A stretch of DNA of 64,000 nt from positions 156,006 through 220,005 of the forward strand of contig DFZK01000007.1 in assembly GCA_002382085.1 (NCBI GenBank), read 5' to 3'. The notes under the pieces are model-generated. The model did not search any database. It saw only the letters and a program-made list of their open reading frames with translations, and was not told the origin of the DNA. Each line of letters opens with the position of its first letter. The first letter of the stretch is position 1. Of the stretch, positions 1 through 8,620 are shown one piece after another. This stretch comes from Sulfurospirillum sp. UBA4058 (GTDB taxonomy: Bacteria; Campylobacterota; Campylobacteria; Campylobacterales; Sulfurospirillaceae). The position numbers and the translations under genes are program-made.

Positions 1-61
1 GATTCGAACCATCGACCACCTCCTTAAAAGGGAGATGCTCTACCTGCTGAGCTAACGAGTC
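1..61 (-). tRNA. tRNA-Lys (TTT), partial at window edge
   Basis: Read on the minus strand this starts GACTCGTTAGCTCAG, has the anticodon loop CTTTTAA (anticodon TTT, Lys) and a T-loop TTCGAAT. The 3' acceptor half and CCA lie outside the window. It matches the complete tRNA-Lys at 394-469 except for one D-loop base (window position 45 versus 453). It is the promoter-distal member of the tRNA cluster. Confidence 0.93.
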
Positions 62-114
62 ATGCTCAGACGGTTTCATCGTAACGATAAGAAAGAGCTG
101 AGGGAAATAAATCG

Positions 115-191
115 TGGCGCGGCGGACGGGGCTCGAACCCGCGACCCCCGGCGTGACAGGCCGATATTCTAACCAACTGAACTACCGCCGC
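115..191 (-). tRNA. tRNA-Asp (GTC)
   Basis: The minus strand folds as a 77-nt cloverleaf with acceptor GCGGCGG pairing with CCGCCGC, anticodon loop CTGTCAC (GTC, Asp), T-loop TTCGAGC and an encoded 3' CCA. It lies between tRNA-Val and the partial tRNA-Lys, so it is probably processed from the same transcript. Confidence 0.96.
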
Positions 192-199
192 ACACGAAA

Positions 200-275
200 T
201 GGTGGTCGCTATAAGACTCGAACTTATGACATCCACCTTGTAAGGGTGGCGCTCTACCAACTGAGCTAAGCGACC
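200..275 (-). tRNA. tRNA-Val (TAC)
   Basis: A 76-nt minus-strand cloverleaf with acceptor GGTCGCT pairing with AGCGACC, anticodon loop CTTACAA (TAC, Val), T-loop TTCGAGT and an encoded CCA. It is the middle gene of the five-tRNA cluster, only 8 nt from tRNA-Asp. Confidence 0.96.
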
Positions 276-303
276 AAAGGGACACTACGTAAAAAGAATT
301 AAA

Positions 304-379
304 TGGCGACCCCAAGGGGATTTGAACCCCTGTAACCGCCGTGAAAGGGCGGGATCCTGGACCACTAGACGATGGGGTC
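304..379 (-). tRNA. tRNA-Glu (TTC)
   Basis: A 76-nt minus-strand cloverleaf with acceptor GACCCCA pairing with TGGGGTC, anticodon loop CTTTCAC (TTC, Glu), T-loop TTCAAAT and an encoded CCA. It is the second gene of the cluster counted from the promoter. Confidence 0.96.
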
Positions 380-393
380 GCACAAATAAAAAG

Positions 394-469
394 TGGTGAC
401 CCGTGATGGATTCGAACCATCGACCACCTCCTTAAAAGGGAGATGCTCTACCGGCTGAGCTAACGAGTC
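394..469 (-). tRNA. tRNA-Lys (TTT), promoter-proximal copy
   Basis: A 76-nt minus-strand cloverleaf with acceptor GACTCGT pairing with ACGGGTC (one G-T pair), anticodon loop CTTTTAA (TTT), T-loop TTCGAAT, discriminator A and an encoded CCA. It is the first gene after the promoter at 500-528 and nearly identical to the truncated copy at 1-61. Confidence 0.96.
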
Positions 470-499
470 ATTCACCGTTCTTCTCGTAATGAGGCTGAA

Positions 500-528
500 A
501 TTATAGAGAAAAAAATTTCATTTGTCAA
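500..528 (-). promoter_or_regulatory. sigma70 promoter of the tRNA cluster
   Basis: On the minus strand a perfect TTGACA (523-528) and a perfect TATAAT (500-505) are separated by exactly 17 nt, the spacer being T-rich. The -10 lies about 30 nt before the first tRNA-Lys base. A consensus promoter of this quality fits a stable-RNA operon; most other promoters in the window show only a -10. Confidence 0.9.
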
Positions 529-540
529 GAGAAATTTTCA

Positions 541-1635
541 CTATTTTAAAAAAAGTGTTTCCCCGACATGTAAAAGAAGTTTAAAGGCATGATACGCGCT
601 TTGACGTTGGATATAGTGTCGATCGCCTTCCAAAAGAAGCCTTTCGATCAGAACGGTTCCCTCTTTATCGCGTGCGCCGACAAAAACCGTTCCGACGGGT
701 TTTTCGGTACTTCCGCCGGTAGGACCCGCAATACCGCTCGTGGCAATCGCATAGTCGCTCAAACTGGCGTTTAAAACACCCTCTAGCATCTCTCTGACGC
801 ACAATTCGCTGACCGCACCGTGACGTTCAATCGTCTCTTCGTTAACCCCAAGCCATGATTCTTTGATTTCGTTGGCATAGGAAACGATGCCGCCTTTAAA
901 AACGGCTGATACTCCCGAATGTTCGGTTAACATTGAAGCGATCAAGCCTCCGGTGCAACTTTCCGCAACGCTTAACGTTTTACCGTGCGCCTCTAAGCAG
1001 GTGCAGATATGTTCGATAACGTCGGGATGTTGGATCACTTTTTGAGGTAAAAGCGATTTAACGGCTTTGAAAAAGCTCTCTAAATTGCCGTACTTGTTGG
1101 AAACGGCTTCAACGCTAATCCAACCGTCGATAATTGTCGTCGGCGTGATGCGGATTTCGTAGTTTTGAGCCAAAGGTTCGACTAGAATTTTTAAAGAATC
1201 TTCGTCGATATTGATGATGGAGAAAAGAGAGGATTCATTGGTATTATCGATAAAAATAGGCGGAAGTTTTTTATTTTCCGTCGCCTTAATAACGTTAATG
1301 TGCTTTCCCTCTCGTGCTAAAAGGTAGCTGTCGGTTTCATAGCGAACGGCTTTGGAGGGGATGAGCATACCGCCTTTGAGTTCCAAGGTCTCTTCTCCGA
1401 GCGTCGCGATGACTTTGTTGACCAGATTAAAACTGTCGTTAGAAGTGACGATGACGATTTCATCGGCATGTGAAATGGATTCTTCTAAGACGAAAAAGAG
1501 GTCTTTGTCGTTTTTATCGATGTAGACGGTTTGATCGGGGAGGTTCAAATGTTTCGTGATCGTGGAATGGATGTAATTTAAAAACGGTAGATTGTATCGC
1601 AAGGCTTTTCCTACGACGATCAAAGAGCTTTTCAT
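541..1635 (-). CDS. cinA: CinA-family protein with C-terminal nicotinamide-nucleotide amidase (PncC) domain
   Basis: A 364-aa protein. The last ~160 residues are a clear PncC/CinA-C domain: ESCTGGLIASML with the catalytic Ser, then GGIVSYANEIK and TSGIAGPTGG. PncC enzymes deamidate nicotinamide mononucleotide in the pyridine-nucleotide salvage cycle. The N-terminal ~190 residues sit where CinA proteins carry a MoCF-like pyrophosphatase domain, but I do not see the usual GTELL signature, so that half looks degenerate. The ATG start has AAAGG 7 nt upstream. The gene is monocistronic, divergent from ileS, and its stop lies directly beside the tRNA promoter. A minus-strand TATAAT at 1657-1662 is a plausible -10. 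Confidence 0.88.
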   Translation of the reverse strand: MKSSLIVVGKALRYNLPFLNYIHSTITKHLNLPDQTVYIDKNDKDLFFVLEESISHADEIVIVTSNDSFNLVNKVIATLGEETLELKGGMLIPSKAVRYETDSYLLAREGKHINVIKATENKKLPPIFIDNTNESSLFSIINIDEDSLKILVEPLAQNYEIRITPTTIIDGWISVEAVSNKYGNLESFFKAVKSLLPQKVIQHPDVIEHICTCLEAHGKTLSVAESCTGGLIASMLTEHSGVSAVFKGGIVSYANEIKESWLGVNEETIERHGAVSELCVREMLEGVLNASLSDYAIATSGIAGPTGGSTEKPVGTVFVGARDKEGTVLIERLLLEGDRHYIQRQSAYHAFKLLLHVGETLFLK

Positions 1636-1656
1636 GCACAGCCTTTTTTAGTTTGT

Positions 1657-1662
1657 ATTATA
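1657..1662 (-). promoter_or_regulatory. candidate -10 box for cinA
   Basis: The minus strand reads TATAAT 22 nt upstream of the cinA start codon. No convincing -35 is visible, as is common in this phylum. Confidence 0.5.
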
Positions 1663-1727
1663 GCATCTTGCGATGCGTAAGTGCTTCTTAAATCGTTTTT
1701 AGGTAAACTTGCCTCATTTTAAGATGC

Positions 1728-1737
1728 TTACATGTAA
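1728..1737. repeat. TTACATGTAA highly iterated palindrome (family entry)
   Basis: Perfect 10-bp palindrome upstream of ileS. By eye the window holds perfect copies starting at 1728, 2580, 7490, 9919, 10296, 11282, 19822, 25365, 27255, 34869, 42460, 55655, 56816 and 63730. One-sided copies (ACATGTAA or TTACATGT) occur near 566, 10958, 11461, 13100, 21462, 22887, 29052, 29841, 43262, 44943, 49218, 58694, 60852, 61861 and 63149. For random sequence of similar composition I would expect well under one perfect copy. Coding copies read FTCK/VTCK or LHVK; the third frame would create a stop. Function unknown. Confidence 0.9.
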
Positions 1738-1766
1738 GAGTCTTAGCTTCCAAGGAGAGAGACTAA

Positions 1767-4529
1767 ATGGACTATAAAGAGACCTTGCTTCTTCCTCAAA
1801 CGGCATTCCCGATGAGAGGTAATTTACCCCAAAACGAACCCGCTCGTTACGCTAAGTGGTTTTCAAAAGAGGAAAGTGCTTACGCACGAATGATCCAAAA
1901 TCGCGAAAATACTTCCAAGACGTTTATTTTACACGACGGACCTCCGTATGCTAACGGACATATTCATATCGGACACGCGCTCAATAAAATTCTCAAAGAC
2001 GTTATTGTTAAAACACACTATTTTTTCGGCGAAAAAGTTCGCTACGTCCCGGGTTGGGATTGCCATGGTTTACCCATAGAGCAACAAGTCGAAAAAAACC
2101 TCGGTAAAGAGAAAAAAGATACGCTTGCTAAAAGCGAAATCAGGGAATTGTGTCGCGAACATGCGCGTAAATTTATCGATATTCAACGCGACGAATTTAA
2201 ATCCTTAGGCGTTATCGGCGATTGGGACAACCCTTATATGACGATGAAGTTCAAATTTGAAGCAGACATTTACCGTGCATTGTGCGGCGTCGCGCATCAA
2301 GGATTGCTCGTAGAGCGTAGCAAACCCGTTTATTGGTCGTGGGCGGCGCGCAGCGCGTTAGCCGAAGCCGAAGTCGAGTACGAAGACAAAGAAGATTACT
2401 CCATTTTCGTAGCATTTGCACTGAGCACTGAGGCGAAAGCAAAACTGGATATTAGCACCGATGCTTCGGTCATTATTTGGACGACTACACCTTGGACACT
2501 GCCTGCAAACGTCGGTATCGCCTTTAGTCCGGAAGAAAACTATGTGCTGACCGGTGACGGTTATATCGTCGCTGAACCTTTACATGTAAAGCTTTTAGAG
2601 CAAGGTGTGGTGAAAGGTGAAATCGTTAAAACCTTTAAAGCCAGCGTGCTTGAAAACAGCTTTGCGATCAACCCGCTAAACGCTCGAAAATCCCAATTTG
2701 TCTTAGGTGAACATGTCACGATGGACGGCGGAAGTGGGTGTGTTCATACCGCTCCGGGACACGGCGACGACGACTACAAAGTCGGATTGAAATACAACCT
2801 TGAAGTCGTCATGCCGGTAGATGAACGCGGATGTTACGACGAAACGGTTGTTCGATTAGGCTTATTGCCCGATGCCGAGAGTTTCGTCGGCGAGCATATT
2901 TTTAAAGCCAATGAACGTATTTTGGAACTTTTGGGTTCATCGTTGCTCAAATGTTCCAAGTTTACCCACTCTTATCCGTTTTGTTGGCGTACGCATCAGC
3001 CGATCATCTACCGCGCGACCAAACAGTGGTTTGTCGCAATGGATGAAGCGGTGGGCGAACGAAAAAGCCTACGCTCTATGGCAATGGATGCTCTTAAAAA
3101 CGTTCGTTTTTATCCCAAATCGGGCATCAACCGTTTGGGCTCGATGATCGAGAACCGACCCGATTGGTGTATTTCGAGACAGCGTGATTGGGGTGTACCG
3201 ATCGCATTTTTTAGAGATAAAACGACGGGTAAGCCAATTTTCGATGCTAAAGTCGTCGATCATATCGCAACTATTTTTGAGGAAAAAGGTGCCGATGCGT
3301 GGTGGGATTTAGAGATTAAAGACCTTTTGGTCGAAAACAGCGGTTATCAAGCGGAAAACCTTGAAAAAGTGATGGATATTTTAGACGTTTGGTTTGACAG
3401 CGGCAGTACGTGGAAAGCCGTTTTACAATCCGATGAATACGATGCGGGCGACTATCCGGCTTCCATGTATTTGGAAGGAAGCGATCAACACCGCGGTTGG
3501 TTCCAAAGCTCGCTTTTAGTGAGTACCGCCAATAACGGCATTGCTCCGTACGGCAAAATTTTAACGCACGGCTTTACGATGGACGAAAAAGGCGAGAAGA
3601 TGAGCAAGTCCAAAGGCAACGTCGTCTCTCCGATCGATGTCGCTAAAAGCCACGGCGTCGAGATTTTACGTCTATGGGTCGGGACGAGCGAATACACGAC
3701 CGATTTGAAAATTAGCGATAATATCTTAAAACAAGTCAGCGAACAGTACCGAAAAATTCGCAATACGTTCCGTTTTTTGCTTGCCAATATCAACGACTTG
3801 GAAACACTGTTACCCTATGAGCAGATGGGGGCGTTGGATCGTTGGATCCTCTCTCATGCCAAAGCCGTTTTTGATGAGGCGGAAGGTTATTTTAGAGAGT
3901 ACGAATTTTCCAAAGGCTTTGCGCTTTTGAACCATTTTATCGCCGTGGAACTCAGCGGTATTTACCTGGATATTTCCAAAGATAGGCTTTACTGCAACGC
4001 CAAAAACGACACGATCCGTCTCTCAGCGCAAAGCGCGATGGCACTGATGACCGAGCGGATGATGGCATTGTTCGCACCGACGTTGACGTATACGATCGAC
4101 GAAATGATGGAGTATGCGCCGAGTATCGTCAAACAAGGCGGCTCAAGCGTTTTTGATTTGGTTTATCAACCGCTACCGGATCTTGCGTCTTCGTTTGACG
4201 AAGCGTATATGGTCGAAGCGCGAGAGAAGTTTTTTGAGATCGTCGACGGTTTAAAAAAAGAAAAAGTGATTAAATCGACCTTGGAATTGGTGATACAAAC
4301 GGCGTCCGCGAAAATCATCGCACTCGACAAAGTCGATGCGGAAGATTGGTTTACGGTCAGCCGCGTGATCGAGCATGAAGAAAGCGGTGAAATCGGCGTT
4401 TTTGAAGTCGAAAAAGATCGTTTTAAAATTTTAAAAGCTCCTAAATGCAAATGCCCGCGTTGCTGGAAATACCGATCAAAAAGCGAAGAAGAGCTTTGCC
4501 ACCGATGTGCCGAGGCCCTCAATGGTTGA
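1767..4529 (+). CDS. ileS: isoleucyl-tRNA synthetase
   Basis: A 920-aa class Ia aminoacyl-tRNA synthetase charging tRNA-Ile. The HIGH signature is at about residues 67-70 (within NGHIHIGHALNK) and KMSKS at about 611-615. The GWDCHGLPIE block and the editing-domain segment TTTPWTLPANVGIA lie between them. The C-terminus ends with a zinc knuckle, CKCPRCW followed by CHRC, typical of bacterial IleRS. Start ATG follows AAGGAGAGA. It heads a plus-strand run and overlaps the next small ORF by 8 nt. A TTACATGTAA palindrome lies 29 nt before the start and a second one lies inside the gene at 2580. Confidence 0.98.
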   Translation: MDYKETLLLPQTAFPMRGNLPQNEPARYAKWFSKEESAYARMIQNRENTSKTFILHDGPPYANGHIHIGHALNKILKDVIVKTHYFFGEKVRYVPGWDCHGLPIEQQVEKNLGKEKKDTLAKSEIRELCREHARKFIDIQRDEFKSLGVIGDWDNPYMTMKFKFEADIYRALCGVAHQGLLVERSKPVYWSWAARSALAEAEVEYEDKEDYSIFVAFALSTEAKAKLDISTDASVIIWTTTPWTLPANVGIAFSPEENYVLTGDGYIVAEPLHVKLLEQGVVKGEIVKTFKASVLENSFAINPLNARKSQFVLGEHVTMDGGSGCVHTAPGHGDDDYKVGLKYNLEVVMPVDERGCYDETVVRLGLLPDAESFVGEHIFKANERILELLGSSLLKCSKFTHSYPFCWRTHQPIIYRATKQWFVAMDEAVGERKSLRSMAMDALKNVRFYPKSGINRLGSMIENRPDWCISRQRDWGVPIAFFRDKTTGKPIFDAKVVDHIATIFEEKGADAWWDLEIKDLLVENSGYQAENLEKVMDILDVWFDSGSTWKAVLQSDEYDAGDYPASMYLEGSDQHRGWFQSSLLVSTANNGIAPYGKILTHGFTMDEKGEKMSKSKGNVVSPIDVAKSHGVEILRLWVGTSEYTTDLKISDNILKQVSEQYRKIRNTFRFLLANINDLETLLPYEQMGALDRWILSHAKAVFDEAEGYFREYEFSKGFALLNHFIAVELSGIYLDISKDRLYCNAKNDTIRLSAQSAMALMTERMMALFAPTLTYTIDEMMEYAPSIVKQGGSSVFDLVYQPLPDLASSFDEAYMVEAREKFFEIVDGLKKEKVIKSTLELVIQTASAKIIALDKVDAEDWFTVSRVIEHEESGEIGVFEVEKDRFKILKAPKCKCPRCWKYRSKSEEELCHRCAEALNG

Positions 4530-4650
4530 TTTGAGTGCTCCCGTTGAGCTGAGCTTTATTTTTGAAACCGTCGGTGCTATTTTTATCGTCATCGGCGTAT
4601 GCGTTTACCTCGTCAATCGACGAACGAAACAGTTAAAGGAACATCATTGA
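4522..4650 (+). CDS. small single-pass membrane protein (42 aa)
   Basis: A 42-codon ORF running MVDLSAPVEL to KQLKEHH with one transmembrane helix (about residues 10-32, LSFIFETVGAIFIVIG...) and a basic C-terminal end (NRRTKQLK), suggesting N-out/C-in topology. It begins inside the last codons of ileS (8-nt overlap) with GAGG 6 nt upstream. Its stop shares TTGA with the TTG start of gatA, so it looks translationally coupled on both sides. C. jejuni, as I recall, has a similarly placed short membrane ORF between ileS and gatA. I do not know its function. Confidence 0.72.
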   Translation: MVDLSAPVELSFIFETVGAIFIVIGVCVYLVNRRTKQLKEHH

Positions 4651-6005
4651 TTACGCTAAAAGAAGCCTTAACCCTTCCGGCCGAAGCTTTGAAAGAGATT
4701 CGAGACGACTTAAAAAAAGAGATTGCCGCCAAAAAAGAGCTGGGCGCATACGTTGAGCAACTCACCCATCAACCGATCGGCGAGTACGGCGAGGGGATTC
4801 CGATCGCATTGAAAGATAATATTCAAGTGAAAGGTTGGGAAGTCACGAGCGGTTCAAACATTTTGCAAGGTTACGTCGCTCCTTACAACGCAACCGTCGT
4901 CGATAACATGTTACGCCGCGGACTTGCCCCTTTCGGGCGCACGAATATGGACGAGTTTGCGATGGGAAGTTCCACCGAATCGTCTTTTTACGGCAAAACC
5001 TTAAACCCGCACAATCCCAAATGCGTTCCGGGCGGTAGCAGCGGAGGAAGTGCCGCGGCGGTTGCGGCGGGTATTGCGATTGCGGCTTTGGGGAGCGACA
5101 CGGGCGGAAGTATTCGTCAACCGGCGGCATTTTGCGGTTGCGTCGGACTCAAACCTACGTACGGAAAAGTGAGTCGTTACGGCTTGGGTGCCTATTCGAG
5201 CTCTTTGGATCAAATCGGTCCCATTACGCAAAACGTCGAAGATGCGGCGATTTTATACGATATCATCGCGGGGCATGAGCCTAAAGACTCGACCAGTGCC
5301 GCTATGGCGCATGAAAGCGTTGCCGATAAACTCAACCCAGATCGTAAAATGACGATTGCCGTGATAGAAAACTACCTGAACGAAGCAAGCCCTGAAGTAC
5401 GTGAAAAAATGTTAGAGGGCATTAAGGCATTGCAAAGTGCCGGACATACGATCGTGTATCGTAATTTTATCAACTCCAAATACGACATCGCAACCTATTA
5501 CGTTATCGCAACGGCGGAAGCAAGTGCCAACTTAAGCCGCTACGACGGCGTACGTTACGGCAATCGTCACAAGAGCGACTCGTTAAAAGAGATGTTCATT
5601 CAAAGTCGAAGCTTGGGTTTCGGCGAAGAGGTTAAACGAAGAATTTTACTCGGAACCTTTGTCTTAAGTAGCGGTTATTACGACGCGTATTATCTAAAAG
5701 CGCAACGCGCACGGCACTTTATCAAAGCGCAATACGAGGCGATTTTTCAAGAAGCGGATCTTATTTTTATGCCGGTCACGCCTACTGCGGCATTTGAATT
5801 CGGCTCTAAAGCGGATCCTTTAGAGATGTATTTAAGCGATATTTATACGATTTCGTTGAATCTTGCCGGATTGCCCGGTATTTCGGTGCCTTTGGGTAAA
5901 AATCAAGAAGGGCTACCCATCGGCGGACAATTGATAGGACAAGCCTACGGTGAGCAAGCGTTACTCGACGGTGCGCTGAGCTTAGAGCGAGCATTAGGGT
6001 TATAG
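4647..6005 (+). CDS. gatA: Asp/Glu-tRNA amidotransferase subunit A
   Basis: A 452-aa amidase-signature protein, the glutaminase/amidase subunit of GatCAB, which converts Glu-tRNA(Gln) or Asp-tRNA(Asn) to the amidated form. The catalytic Lys is in IALKDNI, the glycine/serine core in GGSSGGSAAAVAAG and the Ser nucleophile region in GSDTGGSIRQPAAF. I chose the TTG at 4647 (protein start ITLKEALTLP), which has AAAGGA 6 nt upstream. The ATG at 4599 would add 16 residues unlike GatA and overlap the small membrane ORF. gatB and gatC are not in the window. Confidence 0.95.
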   Translation: MITLKEALTLPAEALKEIRDDLKKEIAAKKELGAYVEQLTHQPIGEYGEGIPIALKDNIQVKGWEVTSGSNILQGYVAPYNATVVDNMLRRGLAPFGRTNMDEFAMGSSTESSFYGKTLNPHNPKCVPGGSSGGSAAAVAAGIAIAALGSDTGGSIRQPAAFCGCVGLKPTYGKVSRYGLGAYSSSLDQIGPITQNVEDAAILYDIIAGHEPKDSTSAAMAHESVADKLNPDRKMTIAVIENYLNEASPEVREKMLEGIKALQSAGHTIVYRNFINSKYDIATYYVIATAEASANLSRYDGVRYGNRHKSDSLKEMFIQSRSLGFGEEVKRRILLGTFVLSSGYYDAYYLKAQRARHFIKAQYEAIFQEADLIFMPVTPTAAFEFGSKADPLEMYLSDIYTISLNLAGLPGISVPLGKNQEGLPIGGQLIGQAYGEQALLDGALSLERALGL

Positions 6006-6015
6006 GAGAGCACAT

Positions 6016-7464
6016 ATGAAAATTAGAAAAAGAGCGTTAACGTTTGAAGATGTTTTATTGGTACCGAAATATTCGGAGATTTTACCCAAAGAAGTCGATA
6101 TCAAAACCAAACTGACTAAAAATATTACCTTAAATATTCCGTTAATTTCAGCGGCAATGGATACGGTGACCGAACACCGTGCGGCCATTATGATGGCACG
6201 GCTCGGAGGGCTCGGTATCGTGCACAAAAATATGGACGTCGAATCGCAAGTGCGTGAGATCAGACGCGTTAAAAAGAGCGAAAGCGGCATTATCATCGAT
6301 CCGGTTTCCATTAAAGCCAGCGCGACCTTGAAAGAAGCCTTGGGAATTATGTCGGAGTATCGCATTTCCGGTGTTCCCGTCGTAGACGACGATAATACCT
6401 TAATCGGTATTTTGACCAACCGCGACCTTCGTTTTGAAAACGACTTTAGTAAAAAAGTCGAACAGCTGATGACGAAAATGCCTTTAATTACCGTCAAAAA
6501 AGGCACGACTTTAGACGACGCCGAAGCGATTTTTAGAACCAATAAAGTCGAAAAACTTCCCGTCGTCGACGAGCATAACAAACTAGCAGGTCTGATTACG
6601 ATCAAAGACTTGAAAAAACGCCAAGAGTATCCAAACGCCAATAAAGACGCGTACGGCAGACTCAGAGTCGGTGCGGCGATCGGCGTGGGACAATTAGAGC
6701 GTGCGACGGCACTGGTTGCCGCGGGTGCGGACGTGCTGGTGCTTGATTCGGCGCACGGACACTCTAAGGGCATTATCGATACGGTGAAATTGATCAAAAA
6801 AACATTAAACGTCGATATTATCGCCGGAAACATCGCAACGTCCGAAGCGGCGGAAGCATTGGTCGAAGCGGGCGTCGACGGTATTAAGGTAGGAATCGGA
6901 CCGGGAAGTATTTGTACGACGCGTATCGTCTCAGGCGTCGGCGTACCGCAAATTTCAGCCATCGAAGAGTGCTCGACGGTGGGTAAAAAATACGGTGTTC
7001 CGGTGATTGCCGACGGCGGTATTAAATATTCGGGCGATTTTGCCAAAGCGTTAGCCGCAGGCGCGCAAAGCGTTATGATCGGAAGCTTGTTAGCCGGAAC
7101 GGATGAAAGTCCGGGCGAACTCATTACCTATCAAGGACGTCAATATAAAACGTATCGCGGTATGGGCAGTATCGGTGCAATGACCAAGGGTAGTAGCGAT
7201 CGTTATTTTCAAGAAGGAACGGCAGCGGATAAACTCGTACCCGAAGGTATCGAGGGACGCGTACCGCACGCGGGATCGATTCGCGACGTTATTTTTCAAC
7301 TTGTCGGCGGACTTCGCTCCTCTATGGGGTACGTCGGTGCGCGCGATATCGTCGATTATCAAGAAAAAGCGGAATTCGTGGAGATTACGAGTGCGGGACT
7401 TAAAGAGAGTCACGTGCATGACGTTATCATTACGCACGAAGCACCCAATTATCGCGTGAATTAA
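6016..7464 (+). CDS. guaB: inosine-5'-monophosphate dehydrogenase
   Basis: A 482-aa IMPDH that oxidises IMP to XMP with NAD+, the committed step to GMP. The TIM barrel is interrupted by two CBS domains (about residues 90-205). The catalytic loop GPGSICTTRIVSG carries the active-site Cys, and the flap region YRGMGSIGAM is present. ATG follows TAGGAGAG; the gene starts 10 nt after gatA. A 374-aa antisense reading frame across it is a composition shadow. Confidence 0.98.
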   Translation: MKIRKRALTFEDVLLVPKYSEILPKEVDIKTKLTKNITLNIPLISAAMDTVTEHRAAIMMARLGGLGIVHKNMDVESQVREIRRVKKSESGIIIDPVSIKASATLKEALGIMSEYRISGVPVVDDDNTLIGILTNRDLRFENDFSKKVEQLMTKMPLITVKKGTTLDDAEAIFRTNKVEKLPVVDEHNKLAGLITIKDLKKRQEYPNANKDAYGRLRVGAAIGVGQLERATALVAAGADVLVLDSAHGHSKGIIDTVKLIKKTLNVDIIAGNIATSEAAEALVEAGVDGIKVGIGPGSICTTRIVSGVGVPQISAIEECSTVGKKYGVPVIADGGIKYSGDFAKALAAGAQSVMIGSLLAGTDESPGELITYQGRQYKTYRGMGSIGAMTKGSSDRYFQEGTAADKLVPEGIEGRVPHAGSIRDVIFQLVGGLRSSMGYVGARDIVDYQEKAEFVEITSAGLKESHVHDVIITHEAPNYRVN

Positions 7465-7489
7465 GCGTGATCGTTTACGATCGACGCTC

Positions 7490-7499
7490 TTACATGTAA
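7490..7499. repeat. TTACATGTAA palindrome between guaB and metX
   Basis: Perfect copy of the iterated palindrome. Its right end merges with the metX Shine-Dalgarno AAGGA (7498-7502). Confidence 0.85.
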
Positions 7500-7507
7500 G
7501 GATGACG

Positions 7508-8617
7508 GTGAAAATAGAAACCTCCATCGAACGCTTCGACGAGCCGCTTTATTTAGAAAGCGGTCGTATTTTAGAGTCGTATCAACTTGCCTACGAAACG
7601 TACGGAGAGATGAACGACGATAAAAGCAACGTCATCGTCGTTTTTCACGCGCTTACCGGAAGTCACCATGCCGCGGGTCGTTATGAAAATGAGACCAAAG
7701 CGGGATGGTGGGACCCGATGATTGGCGATGGGAAAATCATCGATACGACGAAATTCTTCGTGATTTGCGTCAATATCTTAGGCAGTTGTTTCGGTTCGAG
7801 CGGACCTATGAGCCCTCAGGGAAAAACCAAAGAGCCTTTGCGCCTTAAGTTTCCGGTACTGACGATCAGCGATATGGTCAGAGCGCAAATGCATCTCTTC
7901 GCACGTTTAGGTATTCAAGAGGCGTATGCGATTATCGGCGGATCGCTCGGCGGGATGCAAGGGCTTTGCATGTCGATCGAGTACCCGCACTTCGCAAAAC
8001 GCGTGATTTTGCTTGCGACGACGTATGCGACGGGACCTTGGGCGATTGCATGGAATAAAATCGCGATGGAGGGTATTGTCAAAGACGAACGCTTTAAGGG
8101 CGGTAATTACGATCGGGACGATTTTACGGAAGAGGGCTTGCAAAGTTTTGCTATCGGGCGTATGGCAGGGCACATCAGTTTTTTAAGTCCCTATTCGATG
8201 AACAAAAAATTCGGTCGCAATTATGTCGAAACGGACGGTTTGTACGAGCTTTTCGGTCGTTTTCAAGTCGAACGCTACATGGAATACAACGGCTACAGTT
8301 TTGCCAAACGTTTTGATCCTTTGAGTTATCTGTACATTATCAAAGCGATGAATATTTTCGATGCGACGCGTAATTACGATTCGTTGGAAGATTCGCTCAA
8401 ACACATCAAGGCCAAATTGACGTTGATTTCGTTTAAAGGCGATTTTTTGTTTATGCCCGAAGAGATGGAGTTTATCAAAACGACGATGGACAATATGGGA
8501 CGAAGCGAGCGGGTGGATTATTATTGTATCGACAGTCGTTACGGGCACGATGCCTTTTTAGTCGAGTACGATACGTTTGATTTTTATATTCGAAAAGCGT
8601 TAGAAGCAAAGGTCTAA
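7508..8617 (+). CDS. metX: homoserine O-acetyltransferase
   Basis: A 369-aa alpha/beta-hydrolase transferring acetyl from acetyl-CoA to homoserine for methionine synthesis. The nucleophile elbow is GGSLGGMQ, the HALTGSHHAAG oxyanion region is near the N-terminus and YGHDAFLVE supplies the catalytic His. GTG at 7508 is preferred because AAGGA at 7498-7502 is 5 nt upstream. An ATG at 7502 in the same frame would overlap that ribosome-binding site. Discrimination between acetyl and succinyl donors cannot be settled by eye; MetX is the family by sequence. Confidence 0.93.
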   Translation: MKIETSIERFDEPLYLESGRILESYQLAYETYGEMNDDKSNVIVVFHALTGSHHAAGRYENETKAGWWDPMIGDGKIIDTTKFFVICVNILGSCFGSSGPMSPQGKTKEPLRLKFPVLTISDMVRAQMHLFARLGIQEAYAIIGGSLGGMQGLCMSIEYPHFAKRVILLATTYATGPWAIAWNKIAMEGIVKDERFKGGNYDRDDFTEEGLQSFAIGRMAGHISFLSPYSMNKKFGRNYVETDGLYELFGRFQVERYMEYNGYSFAKRFDPLSYLYIIKAMNIFDATRNYDSLEDSLKHIKAKLTLISFKGDFLFMPEEMEFIKTTMDNMGRSERVDYYCIDSRYGHDAFLVEYDTFDFYIRKALEAKV

Positions 8618-8620
8618 ATC

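Noticed and set aside
6000..7124. 374-aa open frame antisense to guaB
   Set aside because: It lies wholly over guaB, reads as a Ser/Thr/Pro/Ala-rich composition shadow, has no ribosome-binding site and no recognisable domain.
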